DNA of 64,000 nt, from NCBI RefSeq assembly GCF_023856365.1, contig NC_064555.1:14101754-14165753 (forward strand), given 5' to 3'. Shown here one piece after another: positions 22,141 through 32,913 of the stretch. The DNA comes from Brienomyrus brachyistius (lineage: Eukaryota > Chordata > Actinopteri > Osteoglossiformes > Mormyridae). The notes below the pieces were generated by a model. That model had not been told where the DNA came from, made no database searches, and saw only the letters and a list, made by a program, of their open reading frames with translations. The position numbers were made by a program, and so were the translations under genes. How positions within the stretch are numbered: the stretch's first letter is position 1; each line of letters opens with the position of its first letter.

Positions 22141-24105
22141 CGAGCGCCCCTTTTTTTGGGCGGATAGATAGTGACGGTGCTCCCCCGGCAGCAGCACCGC
22201 TACTGCCCTGTTTCAATTCTTCTAATAAATATGTTGCATTGCGTTTTCCCGTTTCTAAACAATCTTACGTCTTGAGTATATACACGTCGTTCATTGTTAC
22301 CCCCGTAGAGTCTTGGATGTAAACCTATTTGCTATGGGTGCCTGAAATATACATGCATGCTGATTGTCCTTATACGTAATAATATAAATATTTGAATCTG
22401 TTTAGTGTGCTGGTTTCTGTATGATAAACCTTAATAAATCCTGTTGCCAAGGTATCTTCTGTGAAATGCTGGTAATTGTTATATGAAGAAGGTATACAAG
22501 AATAATACGATATTGGTATGAAAAAAATGCACACGTGACTTCAGGCCTTAAGGATACTATTGTTACACCAGAATACAGTTTCAAATGTTTTTGGTACAGG
22601 TCCATTTTTGTCTTTGCTAAGCCAAGTCACTAAGCTCATCAAACCACATAAAACGTTTACCTGACTCGGTACAAATAAACCTATCAAAGTAACTTGTTCA
22701 GTGCAAACAAACCAATCAACATGGATTTTGCAATAGGGAACAAAAACCAACATAAGTCTGTCAATAATGTCTGTGAATTTTGCCAACTTCCTATTTTAGT
22801 TATCATTTAACTACGTGAGGTCTGGTCTCTAAGCCTGCATACTTAAAGTCAAGTTCTTTTGTTTTACATGAACCATAATACTGCTGCAGACATCTGCTTT
22901 TTAACAAATATACTTGTATTCTTTAAAAATCGATGGTGCATTATGTGGTGGGAATAAGCACATGAAGCTGGGTATTTCATGCAACTGCACACTAATGGTA
23001 AATGAGCCAAGAATCGGAACAGATAATTCATATGCATTGGACCTCATTCAACATCAGGGTTAATCGAAAGAAAAGCAAACTGAAAATGGGCCGAATACAG
23101 TAATGGTCATGTCATGTCACAGTGTTTTATAATGTAGGCCTTTCTGGCTATCATTTTAAACCCTGTAGCCTTTGGCAATTCATTCATACGCCACTTTCAC
23201 TTCTATGTTTTGAGCTTTTAAATTACATATAACCAAATTAAGAGCATACGGATAGTACATTCCACATTACTTCAGTACATCGAAAGGCATATAGAATGTG
23301 ACGATCGAAAATGTGTTTGTTCATTTTTTATTTAATGGACGTTCAACCCGAAAAAGTGATGCGACTTTACATCTAGGTAATTTTCTCACTTTATTTTTCT
23401 GTATCGTAAGCAACCAGAGAAGTAATGGGGCAGTCATTCATATGGTATGCAAGACATGAAGCCTTGCTATGCATCAAATGCTAATACTACATTTAAGTTA
23501 TCAATGTCTTGCAGCAAAATGCAGTTTACATAAAGCACATTCTGGGCTGTCACATTTTTGGCTTCTAATAAAAAAAAAAAACCCAATCTGATGGGTCATG
23601 TTAAGAAATTTTCTGTAGTGTAACTATCTAAGTTATCCTGGTTTAACAGAAATAGATCTGGCCCCCTCTCTTCCATTTGAAGGCCTCTCCATAAGGCTTA
23701 GGTTGGACTCACAATTTGGCTGGACCAACCTTTATATACACATCATGATTAAATAAGCAAAATGGCTCCATCTGTCCGACTCACAATTCATATTTACCAA
23801 TAATGATCTACCGAGCTGTCCCGTTGCTTAATGCTCAATGAGGATGTATCAGTGGCTTGTTATGGCATTACTTATGCCTTTTTAGTATAGCATTATAGCA
23901 CAATAACTGGCATAATCAGTGTTCTGTACAATCCATAAGCCATATCTACACATTACAGAAACTGGTACATATAATCACGTGCTGATACAAACACATATTT
24001 CAAATAATACTGATAGTTTTGATGGGTGGGCTAGAAGCCTCACAGCGGTTTTAAAACCTGGTGTGTGCACATGGCAGAACTGTGATTAGGGGGGTGGGGG
24101 CAGCC
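22141..24105. other. gabpb2-mllt11 intergenic region including the mllt11 3'UTR
   Basis: AT-rich sequence with no recognisable exon. The right part should be mllt11 3'UTR. A minus-strand AATAAA at 23390-23395 is one candidate end. No repeat family is clear in the rest. Confidence 0.5.
23390..23395 (-). terminator. mllt11: Candidate mllt11 poly(A) signal
   Basis: AATAAA on the minus strand lies about 710 bases past the mllt11 stop. Other AATAAA-like hexamers exist nearby (for example around 23327), so the choice is tentative. Confidence 0.35.
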
Positions 24106-24378
24106 TCACAGCAGCAGGTTGAAGTCCAGCAAATCGATGCTGGCTATTGGCTCCCGCCAGTAGTTGAAGCTGTTGTACTCGGAAAGCTCCGCCTCCTCGT
24201 CCTCCTCCCACTCCTGGACCTTCTTCTGAGAGCTCTTTTTGCCATGCTTGCTATCCTTCATTGATGAGCTGTCAATCAAGCCAAGGCCCTCTAGCTCTGA
24301 CAGATCCAGTTCTGGGATTGGCTGCCTCCAGAACAGGAAGGAGTCATACTGGTTGTTTGCGTCCTCCAGCACTTTAAC
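24106..24378 (-). CDS. mllt11: mllt11 main coding exon
   Basis: The acceptor is TTTAG|GTTAAAG and the stop is TGA at 24106-24108. It carries 90 of the 91 codons, including both FWR-type motifs. Confidence 0.94.
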   Translation of the reverse strand, partial: VKVLEDANNQYDSFLFWRQPIPELDLSELEGLGLIDSSSMKDSKHGKKSSQKKVQEWEEDEEAELSEYNSFNYWREPIASIDLLDFNLLL

Positions 24379-25719
24379 CTAAATAGAAAGGAAACATGAA
24401 ATTGATACATTACGAATAAAGCTTTCCTTTAAAATATCACTGTATACATCATGGCACAGCTGAAATATTTCGCTCAAATGTGTTACATTACTTTCATTTT
24501 GACTTTGAAATAAAGATACATTTTATAATTATTCTTTTCTGTGAGTGCTAACATGTTTTGTATTCTTAGTTCCCTAAGACCCCAAATAATTACAAGGTAG
24601 CAGAAATACAGACTAATTTAATGATGTTCACAATAAACTTGTGACTATTAATCGACGAAATTTAGGGAAAGCATTAACAATACGATTTTTAATTACTTTT
24701 AAAATAACATCTATTCCCCGAAGAATTTTGCTCATTAAGTCATTTCTGTCTCTTTTGTCCTTTACCAGGACCAGTGGTTGTTCTATGGTATTTATACCTG
24801 TTTAATTTTTACTTTAAATTCGAATACACATGCACGATATTATCACTCAGTAGTTCAATCAAATCGTCAATTCATCAAAATGTGTTTTTGCTTAATTTCC
24901 TAATCAGAAATAAAACGTTTTGTTTTAAATAATAGTTTTCCCGTATCCCAATCGTTGACATCTGAGTCAGGATTTTGGATACTAAAGGTTTTCTAGCCTG
25001 GCTTCTAGTCTCTAGTTAAAACGCCTTAGTTAGGCCTGGGGGTTGCGTTAATATCCCATGCATTTACAATTAGCATTTCTCCATCTTATCACCAATGGGC
25101 AACCCCCGCTTCTCTCCAACCCCCACCCCAATAACTGATCGCCGGAACCAGGCTACCATTTCTTATGCGCATATTACTGTTGATGCAAAAAATTCATGTC
25201 GTTCCAGGCACAGATCTTTCCGTCCTACATCAGATCTACTTATACGTAAACCACAACGCCGAATTTAGAAAGTGGGCCATGCAATGCAGATCACTCCTAT
25301 ATATAGATAAGCTATTTGACGTTCTACTAAATGGGATCTTTACATGACAAAGCATTTTATGTAGACGATTTATCAAATAATCGACGACGATTCCTTAAAC
25401 AGCAAATCATTTGTAATCATAAGGACCATTCTTAGGTAGCATAAATACTACCATCTACAAGATAAAAAAAATAACATATCTAAAATCCTGCCTAGTCTAT
25501 AATATGAAATATCAGATAAATAACTTGGATTATATATTCAGGTAAACATTATTTCACCAATATAAATAAATGTAGTCAAGTCACAAATTATGATACGCAG
25601 CCAGATGATAATTTGGTAAACAGGTCTATTAAAAAGGCACTAATCAACATGCACATGTCAGACATACAAGACAATTTGTGCCAGTAAAATAAGGAAATTC
25701 TAAGCAGAGAGTTTACCAT
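24106..25719 (-). CDS. mllt11: MLLT11/AF1q, transcription factor 7 cofactor homologue (91 aa)
   Basis: This is the small AF1q protein, known as a TCF/LEF cofactor and an MLL fusion partner. The main exon 24106-24378 encodes VKVLEDANNQYDSFLFW, then PIPELDLSELEGLGL (close to human, with an NES-like leucine pattern), and ends DLLDFNLLL. The motif Y-x-S-F-x-[FY]-W-R-x-P-I occurs twice (residues 12-22 and near 69-79), so the protein is built from two related ends around a charged middle. The acceptor TTTAG|GTT leaves this exon without its own ATG. A minus-strand ATG at 25717-25719 followed directly by the donor GTAAAC joins in phase and gives 91 residues against 90 in human. The intron 24379-25716 shows no repeat I can name. 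Synteny with gabpb2 and cdc42se1 supports the call. Confidence 0.93.
25717..25719 (-). CDS. mllt11: mllt11 start codon at the very end of exon 1
   Basis: The sequence AAAAATG|GTAAAC places the ATG as the last three exon bases before a usable donor. It is the nearest upstream position that gives a start in phase with the main exon. The 5'UTR extends upstream into the CpG-richer stretch near 25800-25900. Confidence 0.7.
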
Positions 25720-26784
25720 TTTTATCCCTGTGGCGACAAGAACAGTTCTTCTTTTGTAGCTATGGCTTGACCCTTAAAAAAAAGACGTCTTTGTTTGACT
25801 GCTTGCCTATAGCTGTGCAAGTGCAGCGGTCGCCCCTGCGAGTACACCGTATCCCACGCGCTCGTTCCCAAACCGGGCGCTAGACGCAATTCGGCCACAC
25901 CCTCTGCCGGTCACGCCAACATACATCCTCGCTTATCCCCATCACATAAAAATAACGTGAATTCCTTGCCTAACAGCACGCACATAAATGGAAAAGCACG
26001 TTGAAAATTCAGGAAAATGTAATAATTTTATTATGGCACTGAGACACATATATTTCAATTCAATCTTTTTGCCTGTATTGATCATATATGGGTTTACTAG
26101 GTTTTGTATAATCAAAGCTGATACAGTATTATTCTCATTATATATATTATATATATATATATATATAGCATTAAAGACACATAGACATATGAAACCAATC
26201 ACTATGTAAATCACTGGGTGAATTAATATAAAGTAACGGACTTAACACACGGTATGATTTCAAGGTTATTTTGCAGCATCGCCTTGTCTAATTTTTCAAA
26301 TGATGAGGATGACGGATAATCATAATGATGAAAGCAGGCTTTGAAATCCGCTATGAAGAAATCACGGCTTTTCTGCGCCGTGGTATTTTTTCCGTCCGTT
26401 GGGGGCGCTAGGCGGCTTTGCTTTAGAAAATTGGCTCAGAAAAAAAGAGCATTTTAAGATCTAACAATTTCCTGATTGAAAACTTGGAACCACACCTCGG
26501 GACTCTGAGGGGGAGCTCCGGCACGCCGGTTGTACGTGTAACCGTCGGCAAAGAATCGCAATTATAATTAGAAATAAAAGCCGGCATCTCCGCGCGGCTG
26601 GGAGCGGCGCGCGGCGGTCGGTGGCACGCGTTAACCGCGAGGGCGCGGAGCTTGTTACAGTGTTACAGCCCCTCACTGAGTCACCGCTAACTAAGTAACT
26701 AATAGCTTTCTCATGGGATCCCATTTTCTACGACGGCCGAGAAAGTAGGGCGCCACGACGGACTACTCGGACGAGGCTTCAACG
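25720..26784. promoter_or_regulatory. Divergent mllt11/cdc42se1 promoter region
   Basis: The two genes point away from each other. mllt11 exon 1 lies at the left end. A probable non-coding cdc42se1 exon 1 ends at 26784 with donor CAACG|GTGAGA. CpG density is high at 26370-26780, and a short TA repeat sits near 26138-26167. Transcription starts were not determined. Confidence 0.5.
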
Positions 26785-29700
26785 GTGAGATTTGCCAAAC
26801 TCTTAAAAGATTAACAATCTGGGTAACAAGTTTAAATAACTAGTACTCGAGCAGTGTGTCATAGAGTTGAACTTGACTGGTCTTCCTTAGTTACAGCAGT
26901 TCTTGGTACGTTCCGGTCCCTAACTTAAAAACGGATAACGCTCTAATTCTTAAAGCGACTTTACTTTTTTCCACAGTAATTGAAAATAAACGTCTGAATT
27001 TGGGGATATTTATTACGTGTAAGTGAAGGTAATGTTGTGTTTCCGTAATTTTCTAGCTAGCTAGCTTGCTGGTTAGGTATGCGAGGCAGTTGAATTAGTG
27101 GGGGATTCAGTGAGTTTTCGGCACTTTGGCTCTCCAGCACATGGGCGCCTTCACTTCGGAGGCTGTTTTGTTTCTCGTTAATCCGATATGGGCACTTTGA
27201 GCCTTTCCGGGCCGGTTACTCGGCCACTCTGTTAGCTAAGACTATCGGTTTACGCGTGGGAAAGTTTAGCAGATGCCCCTGGGCTTTCTAGTCGCCCTGA
27301 CTTATAACGTGGCGTTTATTGAAGCGACGTGTTGAAGACACCGTGTCCTTACATCTCAGAGGAGACCGACCGTGCAGATGCACCGCTCTAGGTCCTCTTC
27401 TTACCAGAATGTAATATTTATCGACCCGTATTTATTAGTCTACGATGTGAAACTTAAGTATACACGACTGACTTTTTCCCCCATCTTCGAAACTGTTTCT
27501 TGGGTAATTTTATAGATCTTTTTAGGAATTTTAAAAAGAAACTACTCTTCGAACTATCTATTTGTATGTCTTTTTTCCCCCCAATGCAGGTTGCTTAAGG
27601 GGCTCATGTGATTAAATCATGGGGCTGTGGACTGAACTTGTCTTCACCCCTTTTCTCATCACAGTTCGCTTTTTCTGTCTGCTCCATCATTTCCCAGGCT
27701 GTCTAGTTAGAACTTGATTGCACTTTGTGGGAGTTTGGGGGTTTCTGTTCTTTATACTTTGTCAGATCTTGTGCTGAATTAACAACCTGTGCAAATGTCA
27801 CCAAGATGTGTGGTTAAGAGGCTTTTATGAGGGGGGTGTAAGATCCTTGTGCGTTTAACCCAGGTAAACTCTCAGGCTACTTGCGTGGAAAGTCCAGAAG
27901 ATACACTGACCCATGGTTTCCCACTGGAAGACTAATCAGGGCATGTGTCAAATGGCCATGAGGTCATGCCTGGCATGTGAGGTCTTGCGAATAACATGTA
28001 GGAGGCCTGTGGTCTGTGTTGAGGTGTGCAATATGATTCTGAAAGCAAAAAACCGCTACCGCTGTTCCCAAGCCAGGCTGAAATGAACCGAAGTGACGTT
28101 TAGGTGATGGTGGTGATGCTCATGATGTATGTAAGTTTGGCAGGGTGTGACCTCTGGGGAAACTCTGTTTAGTACTTGTGGTACACCGTGAATTGTCAGA
28201 CCTAATGGTGTTTTCAGTAAGCGGCACGGTGGATGATTCTGTGCACCGGTCAGATAGAAGACTAAACATGGGGAGGCTTCCTTTTAGTTAATTTTTTAAA
28301 CCGTTAACTGCTTGGATCCTTCTGAATGTCCTCGTTGTTGGTGATTTGAGTTCAGAGCCGACTATTCGTGTTGTGACCGGGCGCACGGTCAGCCTGAGAC
28401 TGCAGAGCTTCAGAAATAGAATTAGCATGATTCCACTTTTCCTGGTGCCTCATTCGGGCCAAACAGTCGGGAAAGAGAACTCTGAAAGGGTAATGCTGTT
28501 CTCGGAGCCGGTCCAGGGAGCGGTGCACGCGGCTTGCGAGGCGGATAAACGGTCCAAAAGCCCGTGGCCCATGAAAAGCCCTTATTGTCGTCCTTCTCTG
28601 AGAGGATCCGATTCTTCCCCACCCACCCAAGCCCAACTTGAACCTTTACAAGCCCTTTTTCACTAGATGGTGCTTTTACAAAAAAAAATGCAGTGTTTTG
28701 CCACGGATCTTGTGCGGTTAGTAAAATCTGGAGGGGCTTGGTGTGTGTGTTCAGGTTTTTACCTACTAAATACTATGCTGTATTTGGGTGTGCACTAAGG
28801 AATCAGCTGTCAAGTTCATATTGGGTTTTTCGATTTGTCTCGTGATCTGTCGTCATAAATATTGATGGGTCACTGAGTTAGCAGCACTGTTCTGTGTGGG
28901 CAGCTTTTCATTGTACTATTGTTCCTTTGTTTAACATGAGCGGTGACTTCCTATTTAAAGATGGTTTTAATATCGCAGTCATTATGTAGCAGTATGGGAT
29001 TTAAGGAGGTTAGCACTTCAGTGTTCAGTGTTGCATGACGATGTTGGCTTTTTCTTGAGGTATGTCTGTGTTCAGTTTCTGGTCACCTTGTCTCAGATTA
29101 TATGAATCCTGCCATTGTTGTGCCTTTGTACTGTTGATGATATTACCCAGAGATGCTGTAATGTCATGTTTCCCATGGTTACTGTAGCAGTCGACACTAA
29201 TTTTGTGTCGGTAAGCAGTACAATCGCATTTATTCCTTGATGTATATACAATGCAGCCTCCAGATGTATGATTCTAAGGTAGTGTTGCACCATCATGCAA
29301 ACATGTTTATTTCTTTGTTTTTCGTCTTTTTTGGAAACTGCGATCAAGTGTGCGGGAACCCAGAGTGGAAATATCACAATATTGGAATATTGTTTAAAAG
29401 TCCAATGCATTGACCTTGAAGAAGATGGTTTGGCACTGAGCAGTTGGCCCTAAAGCTAAAGCTAGAAGATATGAGATGCTTGTAAAGCATGTAGATTCAC
29501 TCCACGGATGACCAGTACAGCCTCCTGATGATTTCAGAGGGTGAGTGTTTTTCGGAAGCATGTAGAGCAGGAGCAATTCTGTTTGAGATGCACGTGCTAC
29601 GTTTTCCTTTGGTTGTCTAGGTGATGGTGACTAACTAGAATATCGTTTTGGGGAATTGCAGTTGGTGAAATCTGAGTGGGGGGGACCAGTGTGGAGCCCA

Positions 29701-30091
29701 TGCTGGTATCCCAATATAGACGTGTGTGATGACTGTGTTGGGCTGCCCGTGATGAGTGTTTGTGGCTGGCAGCGCCAGTGCGGCTCACTAGCACTCGATG
29801 GGTGTTGCCACTCCAACAGGAAGCAGCCTGTCAGCAGGGGCTGTTTAGTTCTCTCATTTTGAACGCCTTCTCAGGAAAACAGATAACAACCCATGCAGGG
29901 AAGTCTGGGCCATGTCAGGGGTTGATAGGGTAGCAGGAAACTGTGCCCCCTGTCACCTTGGTTTAGGAGAATCACCTTCCGTCCGTCTAAAACGAGGGCT
30001 CGCGGCTGGACGCCGTTTTTCCGTCTGTTCTGTAAATACTACAAGTGTCAATTTCCTGTTTTTCATGGGAATTCTCTTGCATCATGTCCTC

Positions 30092-30173
<82 letters not shown>

Positions 30174-32626
30174 AAATAAAATTTTCACTGACTAACACGG
30201 AATTGTCTGTGTGAGCATTTCAGCATCGCAAAACATCCGAATGGATGATTATGAAGTTGGCGAGTCTTGGCGTGCCTCAGTTGTACATAGTTTTGAGATA
30301 TTTGCAAAACGGTTAGGGGTGTGGTGGTTTTGCAGATGTACACATCAAGTATGGGGTTCATATTCGGCTCTGTTTGCAGGGGACGTGTGTGTGTGTGTTT
30401 TTCTCCTGGTACTTGAATTTCCTCACATGATACTTAACCATACCACCTGCATTCCCAGTGAAAAGCCAAAAACTTGTTTGGGGGGGGCGGGGCTTGAGGC
30501 TTGGACAACCTCCTTAGATGTGTTATCCTCAGAGCATTGACAGTTACTCCAGTTCAACTTTAAGTTGACTGATATCAGTAAGGCACTGGAATTTGAAATG
30601 GACCAGTTGTGCTTTTGAGTTTTACCGAATTAGACTCTTCCTTGGTTTTATTTTTTATGCCGACACTGGGAGGTTGCCAAGTAACGGCGGCCAAAAGTTC
30701 ATGCCATCTCCGAACGTTGAGACGATCTTATCTTACTGTGTCCCCTGGAGATTGAGGAGGCAAATCAGAGGAAATTGTTTTTGCGACATGTAAGTGGGTC
30801 TGGGATCTTGTGCTTACAGACTGTGGTTTTCATCAGGCTCTTCGTTCTCCACCATTTGGACTGTCATGCGTTTCCAAAACACTAACATCAGCAGTGACAC
30901 GTGGTTTTCAGGCAAGGAAGTTAATTGCGTCATTCATAGAATAGGTGATATTTTTGGTTGACTTGTCTCCGTCATAATGACTGCTATGAGGCAGTACTTT
31001 TTGTCTCTTCATTCTCCTGCCTCCACCTTCCTAGCAATGCTGTCTCAAACATCAGCAAACTTTCCCCTGTAGCTGTCAGTCTTAAAACCAATTTTTCTCC
31101 CCTCTCCTGTGCACTCCGCTCCCATCACACCGCAACATCTGCTTTCGTTGTCTCGCATCCCCACCCCCCACCCCCCCCCCAACTGCGGTCACTTTAAGAG
31201 GGTTTTTCTCTTGTCTCCAGGGAGACCTGTGTGCCAGCCGCTGGAATGTCAGGGAAGCTTCTGCTCTTAGCATCTGTCTTGGTGGGGCATGCTGGAAATA
31301 GCCTGCTTGTGATTTAACTAAACAAACATTCTCACAATTAAAGCCCCCACCAGGCTATTATAAAATCTCTTCCAAAGAAGAATAACCGCCCTTTGTTTTT
31401 AGCTGAAATCGGTTGGATGGTCCCGCTAGCAGGAAAATGAGGGTAACCTAACAAAATGGCTTCTCTTTCTGGTAATGTCTGTGGGAATTCTTTCCTCGTG
31501 AGAATGATTTAAGCTATCAGTTTTCATCGTTCCACGGTCATTCCAAACCTTGTCATTAACAGCCTGCCTCTTTGCTAAGTGCAGTTTAGTTACCCCTGTT
31601 CGTCGTGGGGGGTTTGGCTTTTTTTAGGTAATGTGTAATCACAGTTTACATCAGAGCTGCTTTCCAGGGGGCTGCTCATCAGGAAGTAATGGTTTACTGA
31701 CCGTCATGAGATTGAAAAAGGGGGAAAAACAGGCAGTGACCGGGCCGTGTGTCCGCTGAGCTGGTCAGTGTGAGCGTGGCGTGGGGGTTTAATTTGTGCC
31801 GGGTTTTGAAACGAGCCTGTTTTTGGTTTTCGTGCTTTTTTGCTATTCTGTTGCCTTTTCTTCCTGCTTCACAGACCCCTCCACCCTATTTGGCAGGTGC
31901 CAAGCGGCTAAGCCACAGATACCTCTGCTATACGCCTGCCAGGGGTCCTCTCCCCCCCCCCCCCCCCCACAGACATTCAGCAATTTACCGCACCCACTGG
32001 CGTCCCAGGAGGCCATGCAAAGCAAACAAGGCCTGTGTACACACTGCCTCACAAGGCTTCCTCCAACATGTACTTTCAGTTCTCTGATTTGTGTTTTTTC
32101 CCCTTTCATGTTTTGCTTTTCGAGTGCCAGAGTGTACAGAGATGCCGGTATATTAATGGGTCAAGGGACGGCCCTGGATGCACCGGGACTGAGGCGGCCT
32201 GCAGTCCCCCATCCAGCCCCTAGTCCTCCATTTACACATTCTGTTCTCGTCTAAGATGGTTTTAACTTGCATCATCACTGATTGATCTGCTGGTACCACC
32301 CCACCCCCAGCATCTAAACTAAAGTGAAACAAAATCCCATTCCTGCTACCTCACGATAAACCGGCGAACTGAACAGGTCACTTCTTGGCCGGCGTGGTAG
32401 GCAACAGTTGGTGACCAGCTGCCCCACTGAAAATTAGCTAGCCTCTGTTTGAGCTTATAGCCCCTGTCGTGTGTTGCTGGTCTGGTTTGCCTTAAACTGC
32501 TTTCTACAAAAAATGTGAATCTAGAAAGATGGATATTTTAAGGTAATTGAGTATGTGTATGTGTTAGGAATATGTCTTCACATGATTGTCAGAATGCATC
32601 CTCAGGATTCCTGTTTGTCTTGACAG
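26785..32626 (+). other. cdc42se1 first intron
   Basis: About 5.8 kb without recognisable coding sequence. It holds a long TA microsatellite (listed), C-rich runs near 31166-31181 and 31951-31969, and a short imperfect copy of the cdc42se1 5'UTR at 32161-32198. Open frames at 28346-28666 and 31796-32254 have no similarity I recognise. Confidence 0.5.
30097..30168. repeat. TA microsatellite
   Basis: About 36 uninterrupted TA units, followed by a short A-rich tail. It lies in the cdc42se1 first intron. Confidence 0.95.
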
Positions 32627-32859
32627 GTCTGACCTGAGGTATCTGGTTACGCCCACGCCAACTTTGGACCTCTGAGGCGATTGCAGCTGCTGGTCACAGG
32701 GACGGAGGGGGGGGGGGGGTTTGGCTCAGGGGAGTGACCGAGCAGTCGAGGGACAGCCCTGGATGCACTGGGACTGAGGCAGCACGCCGTCCACCAGATC
32801 ATCGTCATCCCGTAGGGCGGCAGCAGGGAGCCGCAAGCCCCCAGTGAAGGAGGCTGGAC
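32627..32859 (+). promoter_or_regulatory. cdc42se1: cdc42se1 exon 2 5'UTR
   Basis: TTGTCTTGACAG gives a strong acceptor ending at 32626. An alternative acceptor, TTTGGCTCAG, ends at 32729 just after a poly-G run. Either would place non-coding leader directly before the ATG at 32860. The part 32746-32783 is duplicated at 32161-32198. Confidence 0.5.
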
Positions 32860-32913
32860 ATGAGCGAATTTTGGCACAAGATGGGCTGCTGTGTGGTGGC
32901 CAAGCCCCCTCCG
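32860..32913 (+). CDS. cdc42se1: cdc42se1 first coding exon
   Basis: ATG at 32860, 18 codons to the donor CCTCCG|GTGAGC. It encodes the membrane-anchoring cysteine pair. Confidence 0.95.

Noticed and set aside
28346..28666. 106-codon plus and 94-codon minus overlapping open frames
   Set aside because: Mutual shadows in intron sequence with no recognisable domain or exon boundaries.
31796..32254. 152-codon plus-strand open frame in cdc42se1 intron
   Set aside because: It has no ATG at its start, includes a poly-C run read as prolines, has no splice context and shows no recognisable domain.
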